This document shows positions 1 to 9,141 of a stretch of 64,000 nt of DNA, one piece after another. Location of the stretch: assembly GCF_025960985.1 (NCBI RefSeq), contig NZ_JAOQMX010000002.1, forward strand, positions 111,757 to 175,756. Direction: 5' to 3'. The DNA comes from Flavobacterium psychraerolatum (GTDB lineage: Bacteria; Bacteroidota; Bacteroidia; Flavobacteriales; Flavobacteriaceae). The position numbers were made by a program, and so were the translations under genes. The notes beneath the pieces are model-generated. The model saw only the letters and a list, made by a program, of their open reading frames with translations, had not been told where the DNA came from and did no database searches. The first letter of the stretch is position 1. Each line of letters opens with the position of its first letter.

Positions 1-245
1 ATGAGTAGTATGGTATAGCGGTCATAACGATCGGCTACAATGCCGCCGTAAATGGAAAATAATGCCGTGGGGAATAAGGTTGCAAATACCGAAATTCCTA
101 GCATTAATTTGGACTGTGTTATCGAATAAACTAACCAACTTACTGCAGTTTTTTGCATCCAAGTTCCTAACAGCGAAACGGCCTGTCCTGAGAAAAATAA
201 GCTGAAATTTTTGTTTTTGAAGGAATTAAAAGTGGTAAGATTCAT
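1..245 (-). CDS. MFS transporter, N-terminal part (cut by window edge)
   Basis: The reverse strand reads from an ATG at 245 without a stop to the window edge, giving about 81 residues. It begins MNLTTFNSFKNKNFSLFF and continues with a first membrane helix (GQAVSLLGTWMQKTAVSWLV). The second helix is followed by YGGIVADRYDRY, the classic loop 2-3 signature (G-x3-D-R-x-[DG]-R) of major facilitator exporters. The start resembles EntS-like/DUF894 MFS efflux proteins. The substrate cannot be told from this fragment. Confidence 0.8.
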   Translation of the reverse strand, partial: MNLTTFNSFKNKNFSLFFSGQAVSLLGTWMQKTAVSWLVYSITQSKLMLGISVFATLFPTALFSIYGGIVADRYDRYTILL

Positions 246-811
246 TGCTTATTATTTCCTAGGTCTATTTATAATAGGATAAAACAGAGATTAATTTGTT
301 TTATCATGAGTGGAGTATTAATCTAGTACAAAAATTTTATAAAGATATATGCAAATTTAAACAAAAAAGAATTGAGCATTGTACTAAAGGATACTTAAAT
401 AAGTTAAGAATTAGTTGTTTAAATTGTTAAAAAAGGGAATATTTTTTTAATTATTAAGTCAATTTTTCCTTTGTTTTTTTATCATATTTTGATGTTGTAC
501 TTTATAAAGAAGTAAGTGTTTTAACTACCATAAAATTTTTTTTCCATCAATTTGATCAAAAAGGATAACTTTTTTTGAGGTGATGATACATTTGTTTATG
601 AATCAAAAAGCTTTTATGTAGGACTATAGATTTAATATTTTTCTAAACTAGGGATAACAGGTTAGAGGATTGCTTTTGAATATTTTTTATATCTCTAAAA
701 AAAAAATAGATAATACAAAAACAACATTTTTAGCATTAATCAAAATAATTATTCGATAGAAGTCTAGTACTAGTACAAAGGCTCTACTAATAAGAGAGTA
801 CTAACTTCTAC
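246..811. other. Non-coding AT-rich gap
   Basis: This 566-base divergent/leader region between the MFS gene and the BLUF gene is very A+T rich. I found no convincing ORF in it. An imperfect inverted repeat at 758-809 (AGAAGTctAGTACT pairing with AGTACTaACTTCT) lies directly downstream of the BLUF gene and could end its transcript, though it has no strong U tract. Confidence 0.5.
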
Positions 812-1249
812 TTATAATTTGTTGACTCCTAGATGTGATGAACCATCCTCTAAAATTTTACGTACAGAAGACCAAAAACTTAATAATGTACCTGAATTTC
901 TATCTGAAAGTGATGAAAGCAATAAAAAATTAGTTATAAACAGTTTCATGTTTTTTTCATTTGGATTGTAGTATGCCATATTCCACTCCTCAAAATGCCT
1001 TTTATTTACTTTGTTTTCCCAAAGAAGAGTTATCGAATGATGCCTATTATCTTTTTTAATTCTTTCATACACCTCTAAAACATCTTTTTTCTCTCCTTCA
1101 AGTATTTGAACGAAATTATCGTTATGATAGATAAGGCAACCCGAAATATTTTTTGATGCATTAAACGCAATTGCTTCATCCAGTATATCATTTAAGTCTT
1201 TTAGCACTAAGCCTTTACTTGAAATGGAATGATAGTTTAATTGGTACAT
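812..1249 (-). CDS. BLUF-domain blue-light sensor (stand-alone)
   Basis: This 145-residue protein is almost entirely one BLUF domain, the FAD-binding blue-light sensor fold. The residues that define the photocycle are visible: Tyr6 (NYHS), Asn30 (FNASKNISG), Gln48 (NFVQILEG), and Trp89 with Met91 (EEWNM). About 45 residues follow the domain with no recognisable enzyme, so it is a short-type BLUF protein that would signal through a protein partner. No partner gene is adjacent: mfd lies upstream on the same strand and an MFS gene lies downstream. Function beyond photoreception is unknown. Confidence 0.9.
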   Translation of the reverse strand: MYQLNYHSISSKGLVLKDLNDILDEAIAFNASKNISGCLIYHNDNFVQILEGEKKDVLEVYERIKKDNRHHSITLLWENKVNKRHFEEWNMAYYNPNEKNMKLFITNFLLLSSLSDRNSGTLLSFWSSVRKILEDGSSHLGVNKL

Positions 1250-1395
1250 GTATAATTATTTTTTATAGAATTGCAATTTAGACATATTTCTGCAAAAACA
1301 ATAGTTATTTCGGTATTGATGCTAACTGTTGTTGAAGTAATTTTATTATTGAAGATGCAAATGAATAATCGACCTTTGGGTTTACTTTTAATCTT

Positions 1396-4300
1396 TTATT
1401 TCCCACCCAGCATCTCCATTAGTTCTAAAGCATTTCGCGTTGTTTTAGCATTATCAAAAGTTAGCAGCAAGCGTAAACCAGCAGGAGTTTGTTTTTCTTT
1501 CATTTTGCAAATGCTCGTGTTTTTTTGTACAAACTGTAGTATATCTCTAAAACGGTTGGTTTGATAAAAATCGGACTGTTGATCAGAAACAAAATAGCAA
1601 ATCATTTTTCCTTTCTTCATGACCAATTTTTCGATACCTAGTCCACTGGCAATCCATTTGATGCGAATGCTATTCATCAATGCTTTTGCTCTTGGCGGCA
1701 TTGGACCAAAACGGTCTGTCAATTTGGTTTGGAAAACCTCCAATTCTTCTTCATTTTTTACAACAGCCAAATCATTGTATAAACTATAACGTTCTGAAAC
1801 GTTATTAATATATTCGTCTGAAAATAACAATTCAAAATCGGTATCAATTTGGATGTCTTTGACGTACTCTTTGGTTTCGATATTATTATCTTCGGGATAA
1901 AGTTCTTTGAATTCATTTTCTTTTAACTCATCAATAGCTTCGTTTAGAATTTTCTGATACGTATCAAATCCAATTTCGTTGATAAAACCACTTTGTTCGC
2001 CACCTAGTAAGTCTCCTGCGCCACGAATTTCAAGATCCTTCATCGCAATATTAAATCCACTTCCTAGTTCATTAAACTGCTCCAATGCTTGTATACGCTT
2101 GCGTGCATCATCCGTCATAGATGAGTAGGGTGGACAGATGAAGTAGCAAAAAGCTTTTTTGTTGCTACGTCCCACGCGACCGCGCATTTGGTGCAAGTCT
2201 GAGAGTCCAAAATTATTGGCGTTGTTGATGAAAATGGTATTGGCATTGGGTACATCCAATCCACTTTCGATAATAGTGGTAGCTACAAGAACATCAAATT
2301 CACCGTTCATGAAGGCCAACATTAATTCTTCGAGTTTTTTACCCTCCATTTGACCATGTCCAATCCCAACTCTAGCATTGGGAACGAGTCGCTGAATCAT
2401 ACCCGCAATTTCTTTTATATTTTCGATTCGGTTGTTGATGAAAAAAACCTGTCCGTTACGTTGAATCTCATACGATATCGCATCGCGAATCATTTCTTCA
2501 CCAAAACCTACAACATTGGTTTCTATTGGGTAGCGGTTGGGTGGAGGAGTTGTAATGACCGATAAATCTCGGGCAGCCATTAAGGAGAATTGCAATGTTC
2601 TCGGGATAGGCGTTGCCGTCAATGTTAAGGTATCGATATTGGCAGCCATAGTTTTGAGCTTGTCTTTGACATTAACTCCAAATTTTTGTTCTTCATCGAC
2701 AATTAATAATCCTAAATCTTTAAAAACCACGTTTTTATTTACCAATTGATGTGTTCCAATAACGATATCCAATTTACCTTCTGCAAGTTGTTTTAGCGTT
2801 TCTGCTTTTTGCTTGGCTGTTCTAAAACGATTTAAATATCCTACACTTACTGGCATGTCTTTCAATCGCTCGGTAAAAGTTCGGTAATGTTGGTAAGCCA
2901 AGATAGTAGTTGGTACCAAAATAGCTACTTGCTTACTATTATCTACCGCTTTGAAGGCGGCACGAATCGCAACTTCGGTTTTTCCAAAACCTACATCACC
3001 ACAAACCAATCGGTCCATTGGGCGGTCGCTTTCCATGTCGGCTTTGACTTCTTGAGTTGATTTATATTGATCGGGCGTGTCTTCATAAATGAATGAACTT
3101 TCCAGTTCGTTTTGCAAATAACTATCGGGAGCAAAAGCAAACCCTTTGTCCAAGCGCCTTTTGGCATATAGCTGAATCAAGTTGAAGGCTACATGCTTAA
3201 CTCTGGCTTTAGTTTTTTGCTTTAAAACCTTCCAAGTGTTCGACCCTAACTTATATATCTTGGGTGGAGTTCCGTCTTTTCCACTATATTTTGAAATTTT
3301 GTGTAAGGAATGGATGCTCACATACACAATGTCGTTATCGGCATAGACGAGTTTGATGGCTTCTTGGGTTTTGCCTTCGACTTGAATTTTTTGCAAGCCA
3401 CCAAATTTTCCAATTCCGTGGTCAATGTGCGTTACATAATCACCAACAGTCAAGGCGGTCAATTCTTTTAATGTAATATTCTGTTTTTTCGAATAGCCAC
3501 TTTTGAGGTTGAATTTGTGGTAACGCTCAAAAATTTGGTGATCGGTATAACAAGCAATTTGGTTTTCAGTATCAATAAAACCTTGGTACAATGGTAAAAC
3601 GATTGTATTGTATTGTTTTCGAATGTTCTCCGAGTTGGTTTCATCCAATGTCTCAAAAATATCATGAAAACGCTTCGCCTGATTATCATTCGAACAAAAC
3701 AAATAATTGGTCAAGCCATTAAAATGATTTTCGCTCAAATTGTTCAACAGCAAATCAAATTGTTTGTTGAAAGAAGGCTGTGGCTGAATGTGGAATTCGA
3801 ATTTTTCAGTCGCTTTAAATGTTGGTTTTGCAGCTAATTCGACAATAGAAAAATCCAAAGCCCTCTTAATAAATTCAGGTTGATTCAAGAACAATTGCTC
3901 TGGAGTCGAACGCTTTATTTCTTTATTTAATTTTTCGAAAGCTTCTTCGGCTTTGGCAAATTGTTTGTCGAGTTGTGATAGAAATCCTTCGGTATTTTGA
4001 AGGATTAAAATGGTTTTCTCTGAAATGTAATCCAAGAATGATTCTCGGTTTTCTTGAAACACTTTATTCTCCACATTGGGAATAATTGTAATTTTTGTTT
4101 TCTTTTCTATGGAAAGTTGCGTTGCTACATCAAAGGTACGCATGCTATCAACTTCATTTCCAAAAAACTCAATTCGATATGGATTATCATTCGAAAAAGA
4201 AAAAACATCTACAATTCCACCACGAACCGAAAATTCGCCTGGTTCTGTAATAAAATCGACTCTTTTAAATTCATAATCAAATAAAACTTCATTAATAAAA

Positions 4301-4764
4301 TCAATCGAAATTTTGTCTCCAACTGAGATTTTTAAAGTGTTTTTGTCTAAGTCTTGACGAGTAACTACTTTTTCGAACAAAGCTTCGGGGTAGCTAACTA
4401 TTATAGCGGGTTTCTTGCGTGAGTTGATGCGGTTGAGCACTTCGGCACGTAGCAAAACATTGGCATTATCGGTTTCATCCACTTGATAGGGACGACGGTA
4501 CGAAGCAGGGTAAAACAAAACATCGGGTTCACCAACCATTTGTTCCAAGTCATTTAAGAAATAAGCAGCTTCTTCTTTAGTCTCTAAAATCAATAAAAAA
4601 GGTAGTGCTGTTTTTTTGAATAAAGCTTTAAGAGTAAAAGAAATTGAAGAGCCAATTAGCCCATGAAGGTGCATTTTTAGTTCCTTTTTTTCTTGTAATA
4701 TTTTTGCAATTTGCACCATTTTGGGCAAATTATCGTATGTTTTGTATAGGGCTGATTTACTCAA
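1396..4764 (-). CDS. mfd: Transcription-repair coupling factor Mfd
   Basis: This 1122-residue Mfd has normal family length. It removes RNA polymerase stalled at DNA lesions and recruits UvrA. Domains in order are the UvrB-like N-terminal modules, the RNA-polymerase-interacting CarD/Tudor domain (starting about LTVGDYVTHIDHGIGKF), the helicase core with Walker A GDVGFGKTE at residues 589-597, DEEQKFG and TATPIPRTL, then the TRG motif region and the C-terminal TRCF domain. The start is a TTG at 4762-4764. It overlaps the last 8 bases of the upstream lipoprotein gene, which suggests translational coupling. Confidence 0.97.
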   Translation of the reverse strand: MSKSALYKTYDNLPKMVQIAKILQEKKELKMHLHGLIGSSISFTLKALFKKTALPFLLILETKEEAAYFLNDLEQMVGEPDVLFYPASYRRPYQVDETDNANVLLRAEVLNRINSRKKPAIIVSYPEALFEKVVTRQDLDKNTLKISVGDKISIDFINEVLFDYEFKRVDFITEPGEFSVRGGIVDVFSFSNDNPYRIEFFGNEVDSMRTFDVATQLSIEKKTKITIIPNVENKVFQENRESFLDYISEKTILILQNTEGFLSQLDKQFAKAEEAFEKLNKEIKRSTPEQLFLNQPEFIKRALDFSIVELAAKPTFKATEKFEFHIQPQPSFNKQFDLLLNNLSENHFNGLTNYLFCSNDNQAKRFHDIFETLDETNSENIRKQYNTIVLPLYQGFIDTENQIACYTDHQIFERYHKFNLKSGYSKKQNITLKELTALTVGDYVTHIDHGIGKFGGLQKIQVEGKTQEAIKLVYADNDIVYVSIHSLHKISKYSGKDGTPPKIYKLGSNTWKVLKQKTKARVKHVAFNLIQLYAKRRLDKGFAFAPDSYLQNELESSFIYEDTPDQYKSTQEVKADMESDRPMDRLVCGDVGFGKTEVAIRAAFKAVDNSKQVAILVPTTILAYQHYRTFTERLKDMPVSVGYLNRFRTAKQKAETLKQLAEGKLDIVIGTHQLVNKNVVFKDLGLLIVDEEQKFGVNVKDKLKTMAANIDTLTLTATPIPRTLQFSLMAARDLSVITTPPPNRYPIETNVVGFGEEMIRDAISYEIQRNGQVFFINNRIENIKEIAGMIQRLVPNARVGIGHGQMEGKKLEELMLAFMNGEFDVLVATTIIESGLDVPNANTIFINNANNFGLSDLHQMRGRVGRSNKKAFCYFICPPYSSMTDDARKRIQALEQFNELGSGFNIAMKDLEIRGAGDLLGGEQSGFINEIGFDTYQKILNEAIDELKENEFKELYPEDNNIETKEYVKDIQIDTDFELLFSDEYINNVSERYSLYNDLAVVKNEEELEVFQTKLTDRFGPMPPRAKALMNSIRIKWIASGLGIEKLVMKKGKMICYFVSDQQSDFYQTNRFRDILQFVQKNTSICKMKEKQTPAGLRLLLTFDNAKTTRNALELMEMLGGK

Positions 4765-5365
4765 TTGTAATTACGTTATTTGGGCCAGTCGTAGGAATGG
4801 CTCTGGTGCTGTCCAACATTCGTTTTAAGTCGGCTTCGCCTTCTTCAACAGGGATTTTACTTTTTTCAACTGTTTTGTCCATTTCTCTTTGAAGAGTAGC
4901 CAATTCTCGATTGATTTCACTAATTAAAACAATAACTTTTTTGCTGGGGATATTGTCTAGATGAAGGTAGAGATCCATCATGCGTACTTTGGTAATCACT
5001 ACAGCAATACGGCTTTTTATTTGAGGTTTATCGAATGCAATCGGAATATTTTTGTTTAAATTCATAGCTGCTTTAGAAATAGCAGTCGATTTTTGCTGAA
5101 AAGCTTCTATGGTTTTCTTTGGCTTCTTTGATAATTCAGCTAAAAAAAGACGAAATTCATTCCAGGTTTTTACAGTGCCTTCGGCCGTTTCATTGATCGG
5201 TGTATCATAAAAAACCCACCCTTTTTCAATTTGTAAAAAGATAATTTCTTTCTTGGCCATTTCTTTTTTATTTTCGGCTAATCGCTGTTGATTATCGTCT
5301 TTGCACGAAAAAAGTAAGACAACAGTACAAAGTAAACAAGATAGAATGTTTTTCATAAGAGACAT
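4757..5365 (-). CDS. Small lipoprotein of unknown function, upstream of mfd
   Basis: This 202-residue protein starts with a lipoprotein signal peptide (MKNILSCLLCTVVLLFSCKDD). The predicted lipidated Cys follows LLFS, so the mature protein is anchored facing the periplasm. The rest is helical and charged, with no domain I recognise. Its 3' end overlaps the mfd start by 8 bases, so the two form an operon. A start three codons later (the M of MKN) is equally plausible. Similar lipoproteins beside mfd seem to be a Bacteroidota arrangement, but a functional link to repair is only inference. Confidence 0.75.
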   Translation of the reverse strand: MSLMKNILSCLLCTVVLLFSCKDDNQQRLAENKKEMAKKEIIFLQIEKGWVFYDTPINETAEGTVKTWNEFRLFLAELSKKPKKTIEAFQQKSTAISKAAMNLNKNIPIAFDKPQIKSRIAVVITKVRMMDLYLHLDNIPSKKVIVLISEINRELATLQREMDKTVEKSKIPVEEGEADLKRMLDSTRAIPTTGPNNVITIE

Positions 5366-5787
5366 AGTATTGCTTTTTTCCGGTCTTATGTGATTTGCAA
5401 TACCATTTTGGTAGCGACCTTAATTTGGTCTTGCGTATTTCATAATTGGTTTAAAAAGAAGTACAAAGTTACAAACTAAAAAGAAATTTAGGAACGAATA
5501 TTTAAAAGATTGCTTCTTTAATTTCAGGCTTATGGTAGCTTTATAATTTGTAGAATATGTTTTTTTACGCATAAAATAGTGTGCATGGCTTTAGTAATTT
5601 TTTAAGAATCCAATTTTGCTTTTATTTTCAATTAATTGAATAAAAACATAGGGTTTCTATTGAATAAGGATAAAAAATGGGTGTGGAAGTGTTATTTTAG
5701 ATGTTTAGATACAACAGATAAACTAAGAGATACATAATTTAGTACCGTTGTTGCTATTTTTACAATTACTAACCTAGAATATAAAGT
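5366..5787. other. Non-coding gap between divergent genes
   Basis: This divergent intergenic region separates the lipoprotein-mfd operon from the GH110 gene. It is A+T rich and holds no convincing ORF. No clear TTG/TAnnTTTG promoter pair was found for the GH110 gene. The nearest candidate is TGCTATTTTTAC at about 5751-5762, which lacks the final G. Confidence 0.4.
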
Positions 5788-7608
5788 ATGAAGAATATAA
5801 TATTGAAAGTGATGTTTTGTTTATGTGCCATTTGGAATACAAATGCTCAAATAATTAATGTTTCCGATTATGGAATTAAACCAGGTAAAGACGTTAGCTT
5901 AGAAGTAAACCAATTGATAGCATCTTTGAACGGAAAGAAAAATGTAACCTTATTTTTTCCAAAAGGACAGTATGAATTTTATCCTGAGAATGCCGTTGCA
6001 AAATATCGTGCGGTTGCCAATCATGATAATAGCTTGAAACCTATGGCATTTCCATTATTTAATGTCGAAAATTTCACTTTGGACGGAAATGGCTCTACAT
6101 TTATGTTTCATGGAAAAATTTGTCCAATTATTGTTGACGGATCAAAAAACACCACTTTAAAAAACTTTACCATTGATTGGGAAACACCTTTTATTCATGA
6201 ATTAAAAGTGATAGAAAGCGATGCTAAAACCAATACATTTACAGCCAAAATCACACCTGAAAAATATGGTTTTGAAGTGAAAAACAACGAAATATTCTTT
6301 AACCATTATAATTGGCAAGATATAATTGGACAAAATATTGCTTTTGATCCAAACACAAAAGCACCTATTTGGGATACTCGAAATTATGCACTTAGAAACA
6401 GTGGAGCCAATATTAAAATTTCTAAAATTGATAATACAACGGCTAAGTTTACCAATAGTACCAAAGTAGCACCTCCCGTAGGAACGGTTATAGCCGTGTA
6501 TGGAAGTAGCCCTGGTGGAAATCGTTTTGCACAAGCGATTCATATGGCTAATTCTAAAGATAACTTTATCGAAAATGTGACAATCTATGCGGCAGGAGGT
6601 ATGGCTTTAATAGCTGAAAGATGTGAAAATATCAGCTTGGATAAATTAGTGGTGACTTCAAGACAAGATAGAGTAGCAGCCACAAGGGCAGATGCTACTC
6701 ACTTTCTGGGCTGTAAAGGAGTGATAAAGATGGAAAACTGCCTTTTGGAACACATGCTTGATGATGGTATAAATGTACATGGTGCTTACGTAAACATGAA
6801 TGAATACCGTGGAGAGAATACTTTTTTGTGTGAAATTAGCCATGTACAACAATGGGGTTTGACGTTTGCAGAAGCCGGTGATAAGGTTTTGATTACGTCT
6901 CGAGAAACCGTATTACCAATTTATGAAACGAAAGTAAAAGAAGTAAAGATTTTAAATGACAGACGCTTTTTGATTACGCTCGAAAATGTTCCAGAAATAA
7001 TGCCTACAGGCCCGCTTTCTTTGGAAAACATTACTTGGTACCCCGATGTAATAATGAAAAATAATATTATTAGGGAAAACCGTGCGAGAGCAGCATTGAT
7101 TACTACTAAAGGGAAAGTCTTAATTGAAAATAATTACTTTTCGTCTCAAATGCATGGAATTTTAATCGAAGGAGATAATAAATCCTGGTACGAGTCGGGT
7201 GGTGTAAGAGATGTTACTATTAATAATAATGTTTTTGATAACGTTGGTTATGGAGATGGTGAAGGTTACCCATTATTTGCAGCTCCTATGTTGACTGATA
7301 AACAACATTTGGGTGATGAGAAATACCATCAGAATATCCGATTTACCAATAATACAATCAAAAGTTTTAATGGTTTGTTGGTAAGTGCAACTTCTGTAAA
7401 AGGATTAGTTGTCGAAGGTAATACAGTTGAATTGAGCACAAAATATCCTGTTGGATCAACTTTACCGTCTATAGCATTGGATTATTGTGAAAATGTGGTG
7501 ATTGAAAAAAATACTTTCAAAGGTTTTAATTGGCCATTGGTAATTAAAAAATCAGAGGAGATTAAAAATCTAAAAATCAAATCCAATAAAGGGTTGAAGG
7601 AAAAATAA
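5788..7608 (+). CDS. GH110-type alpha-1,3-galactosidase (secreted)
   Basis: This 606-residue protein has an N-terminal signal peptide ending about NTNAQ (residue 21) and a right-handed parallel beta-helix body. The N-terminal third (FPKGQYEFYPE, VANHDNSLKPMAFPL, GNGSTFMFHGKICP, FTIDWETPFIHE) matches glycoside hydrolase family 110 as known from Bacteroides GlaA/GlaB enzymes, which remove terminal alpha-1,3-galactose. The motif LDDGINVHG contains adjacent Asp325-Asp326, the position of the family's catalytic acids. There is no SusC/SusD pair nearby, so it is not in a polysaccharide utilisation locus. The substrate (blood-group B or other alpha-galactoside) cannot be told. Confidence 0.82.
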   Translation: MKNIILKVMFCLCAIWNTNAQIINVSDYGIKPGKDVSLEVNQLIASLNGKKNVTLFFPKGQYEFYPENAVAKYRAVANHDNSLKPMAFPLFNVENFTLDGNGSTFMFHGKICPIIVDGSKNTTLKNFTIDWETPFIHELKVIESDAKTNTFTAKITPEKYGFEVKNNEIFFNHYNWQDIIGQNIAFDPNTKAPIWDTRNYALRNSGANIKISKIDNTTAKFTNSTKVAPPVGTVIAVYGSSPGGNRFAQAIHMANSKDNFIENVTIYAAGGMALIAERCENISLDKLVVTSRQDRVAATRADATHFLGCKGVIKMENCLLEHMLDDGINVHGAYVNMNEYRGENTFLCEISHVQQWGLTFAEAGDKVLITSRETVLPIYETKVKEVKILNDRRFLITLENVPEIMPTGPLSLENITWYPDVIMKNNIIRENRARAALITTKGKVLIENNYFSSQMHGILIEGDNKSWYESGGVRDVTINNNVFDNVGYGDGEGYPLFAAPMLTDKQHLGDEKYHQNIRFTNNTIKSFNGLLVSATSVKGLVVEGNTVELSTKYPVGSTLPSIALDYCENVVIEKNTFKGFNWPLVIKKSEEIKNLKIKSNKGLKEK

Positions 7609-7636
7609 GGTTATGATTAGTAAGTCTTGGTTGATT

Positions 7637-7670
7637 AACAAAAGCTGTCCAATTTTGGGTAGCTTTTGTT
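7637..7670 (+). terminator. Terminator after GH110 gene
   Basis: Perfect 10-bp arms, AACAAAAGCT and AGCTTTTGTT, are separated by 14 bases and followed by ATTTTTA. They lie 28 bases past the GH110 stop. Confidence 0.75.
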
Positions 7671-7750
7671 ATTTTTACTACCAACCAAAATGAATTTTTA
7701 TGTTTGAAAAGAAGTAGCTTTAATTGAAAATAAAAGAATTTATAAGTCAC

Positions 7751-9001
7751 TTAAAAAGTTTCTCCACTATTAACATAAAAACTTTTTGAATGACGTCCCA
7801 CTCCATACGAAGCTACGACATTTGTTTTAGTAACTTTATCAATCAAAAGACGTAAACCTACTCCCATCGCCGGTTGAATATATTCTAAAACATGAATATT
7901 TTTATCCCTGTTACTAGTGGATGTGAAATTGGTGAAAACCGTTCCACTCAACATTTGATTGCAGCTAATAGGAAAACGATATTCTGTTTCAAAATAGCAT
8001 AAATTTTGACCTCGAAATAATCCTTGTGTATATCCTCTACCAGACCTACTATCCTGATCTCCACCAATTGCAGGTAAATTTAAATAAGGCAAATTTCCTT
8101 TAGTCAAAAACTGACCATAACTCCAAAACGCTAAAACATGTTGCTTGTTTGTTTTGCTTAAGGGAATATAATATTTAAACTCTGTAAATAAGACGGCACT
8201 TGGAGATCCATTTTTTCCAACTCCCAAATTTGTTTTGTAATTGACATTTGCAAACAATCCATGATTAGGATTGACTAAATTATCTCGTGAATCGTATATC
8301 AAATTTGCACTTATACCTTTTATGAAATATTTGTTAGTGTTAAAATGATGTGTACTATTATATACTTGGTGATAGGTGAGTTTATTATTGTCAATTTCCA
8401 GAGATTGATCTTTAATGTTCATGTATCCATCAAGATGAATTCCGCCTCCTAGAAATAAATTACTAGCGACTAAAACTGATGCAGTTTGATAAAATTTGAC
8501 GTAGTCATATTTCATTGGTTGTGCAATTGATTCAATCGAAAAATGAGGTTCGCCAGATGGAATAATTTGTGTCCCTAAACCATAATTATCTTGTGAGAAT
8601 TTATAATAACGCCAATCTCCCCACAAATAAAGTTTGTTATGATTTAGTAATAAGTTACTTTTTGCATCTATCAATATCTGTTTTTTTGTGGTGTAAGTTG
8701 CCATTAAAAAAGCGGAGGAATATTTATCCGTTGTCCGTTTTCCTTTGAAGGTATATTGCGTTATTGCTCCATAAATCAATCCATTTGCGGGTTGCACAAA
8801 CAGAACAGGTAAAACCATTAAAAAACTACACTTTAACGGCTTGGCAACGGTTGAGGAATCTTTCTTTTTGAAAAATTCAGGAAAGGATTTTATGGGACAA
8901 AGAGCGGTAGTGTCATTTTCAATTTGTGCAAAAGAAAATTGACAAAACAGCAACAAGAAAGTCATTGAAAATAAAACTAACAATCTATTGCTATTCCTCA
9001 T
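7751..9001 (-). CDS. Outer-membrane beta-barrel protein, Omp85/BamA-like C-terminal domain
   Basis: This 416-residue exported protein has a signal peptide ending CQFSFAQ. It lacks POTRA repeats. The C-terminal two thirds resemble the bacterial surface antigen (D15/Omp85) barrel: DSRDNLVNPNHGLFANVNY is the typical strand pair, GGDQDSRSGRGY is the loop 6-like motif seen as RGY in BamA relatives, and FETEYRFPI follows. Such POTRA-less proteins are common in Bacteroidota and their role (channel or surface protein) is mostly unknown. It has no operon partner: M1 peptidase lies upstream, separated by a strong hairpin. Confidence 0.75.
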   Translation of the reverse strand: MRNSNRLLVLFSMTFLLLFCQFSFAQIENDTTALCPIKSFPEFFKKKDSSTVAKPLKCSFLMVLPVLFVQPANGLIYGAITQYTFKGKRTTDKYSSAFLMATYTTKKQILIDAKSNLLLNHNKLYLWGDWRYYKFSQDNYGLGTQIIPSGEPHFSIESIAQPMKYDYVKFYQTASVLVASNLFLGGGIHLDGYMNIKDQSLEIDNNKLTYHQVYNSTHHFNTNKYFIKGISANLIYDSRDNLVNPNHGLFANVNYKTNLGVGKNGSPSAVLFTEFKYYIPLSKTNKQHVLAFWSYGQFLTKGNLPYLNLPAIGGDQDSRSGRGYTQGLFRGQNLCYFETEYRFPISCNQMLSGTVFTNFTSTSNRDKNIHVLEYIQPAMGVGLRLLIDKVTKTNVVASYGVGRHSKSFYVNSGETF

Positions 9002-9035
9002 TTACAATCTATTTTATTTTATAAAGGAACAACTT

Positions 9036-9081
9036 TTAATAAAGGAAATAACTTTTTTTTATTTTTTATTTCCTTTATTAA
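9036..9081. terminator. Strong hairpin between M1 peptidase and barrel protein
   Basis: Perfect 16-bp arms TTAATAAAGGAAATAA (9036-9051) and their complement (9066-9081) surround a T-rich loop. It sits just past the stop of the minus-strand M1 peptidase gene and 35 bases upstream of the barrel-protein start, so it probably terminates the former. Confidence 0.65.
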
Positions 9082-9141
9082 GATTATAAACGTCTTTATA
9101 CAAATAGATTGCAACGGAATGGTCAATAAATTGTTAGTTTA

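Noticed and set aside
1271..4892. Several plus-strand open frames inside mfd and over its ends
   Set aside because: They are antisense to a full-length, well-recognised protein and show no family features.
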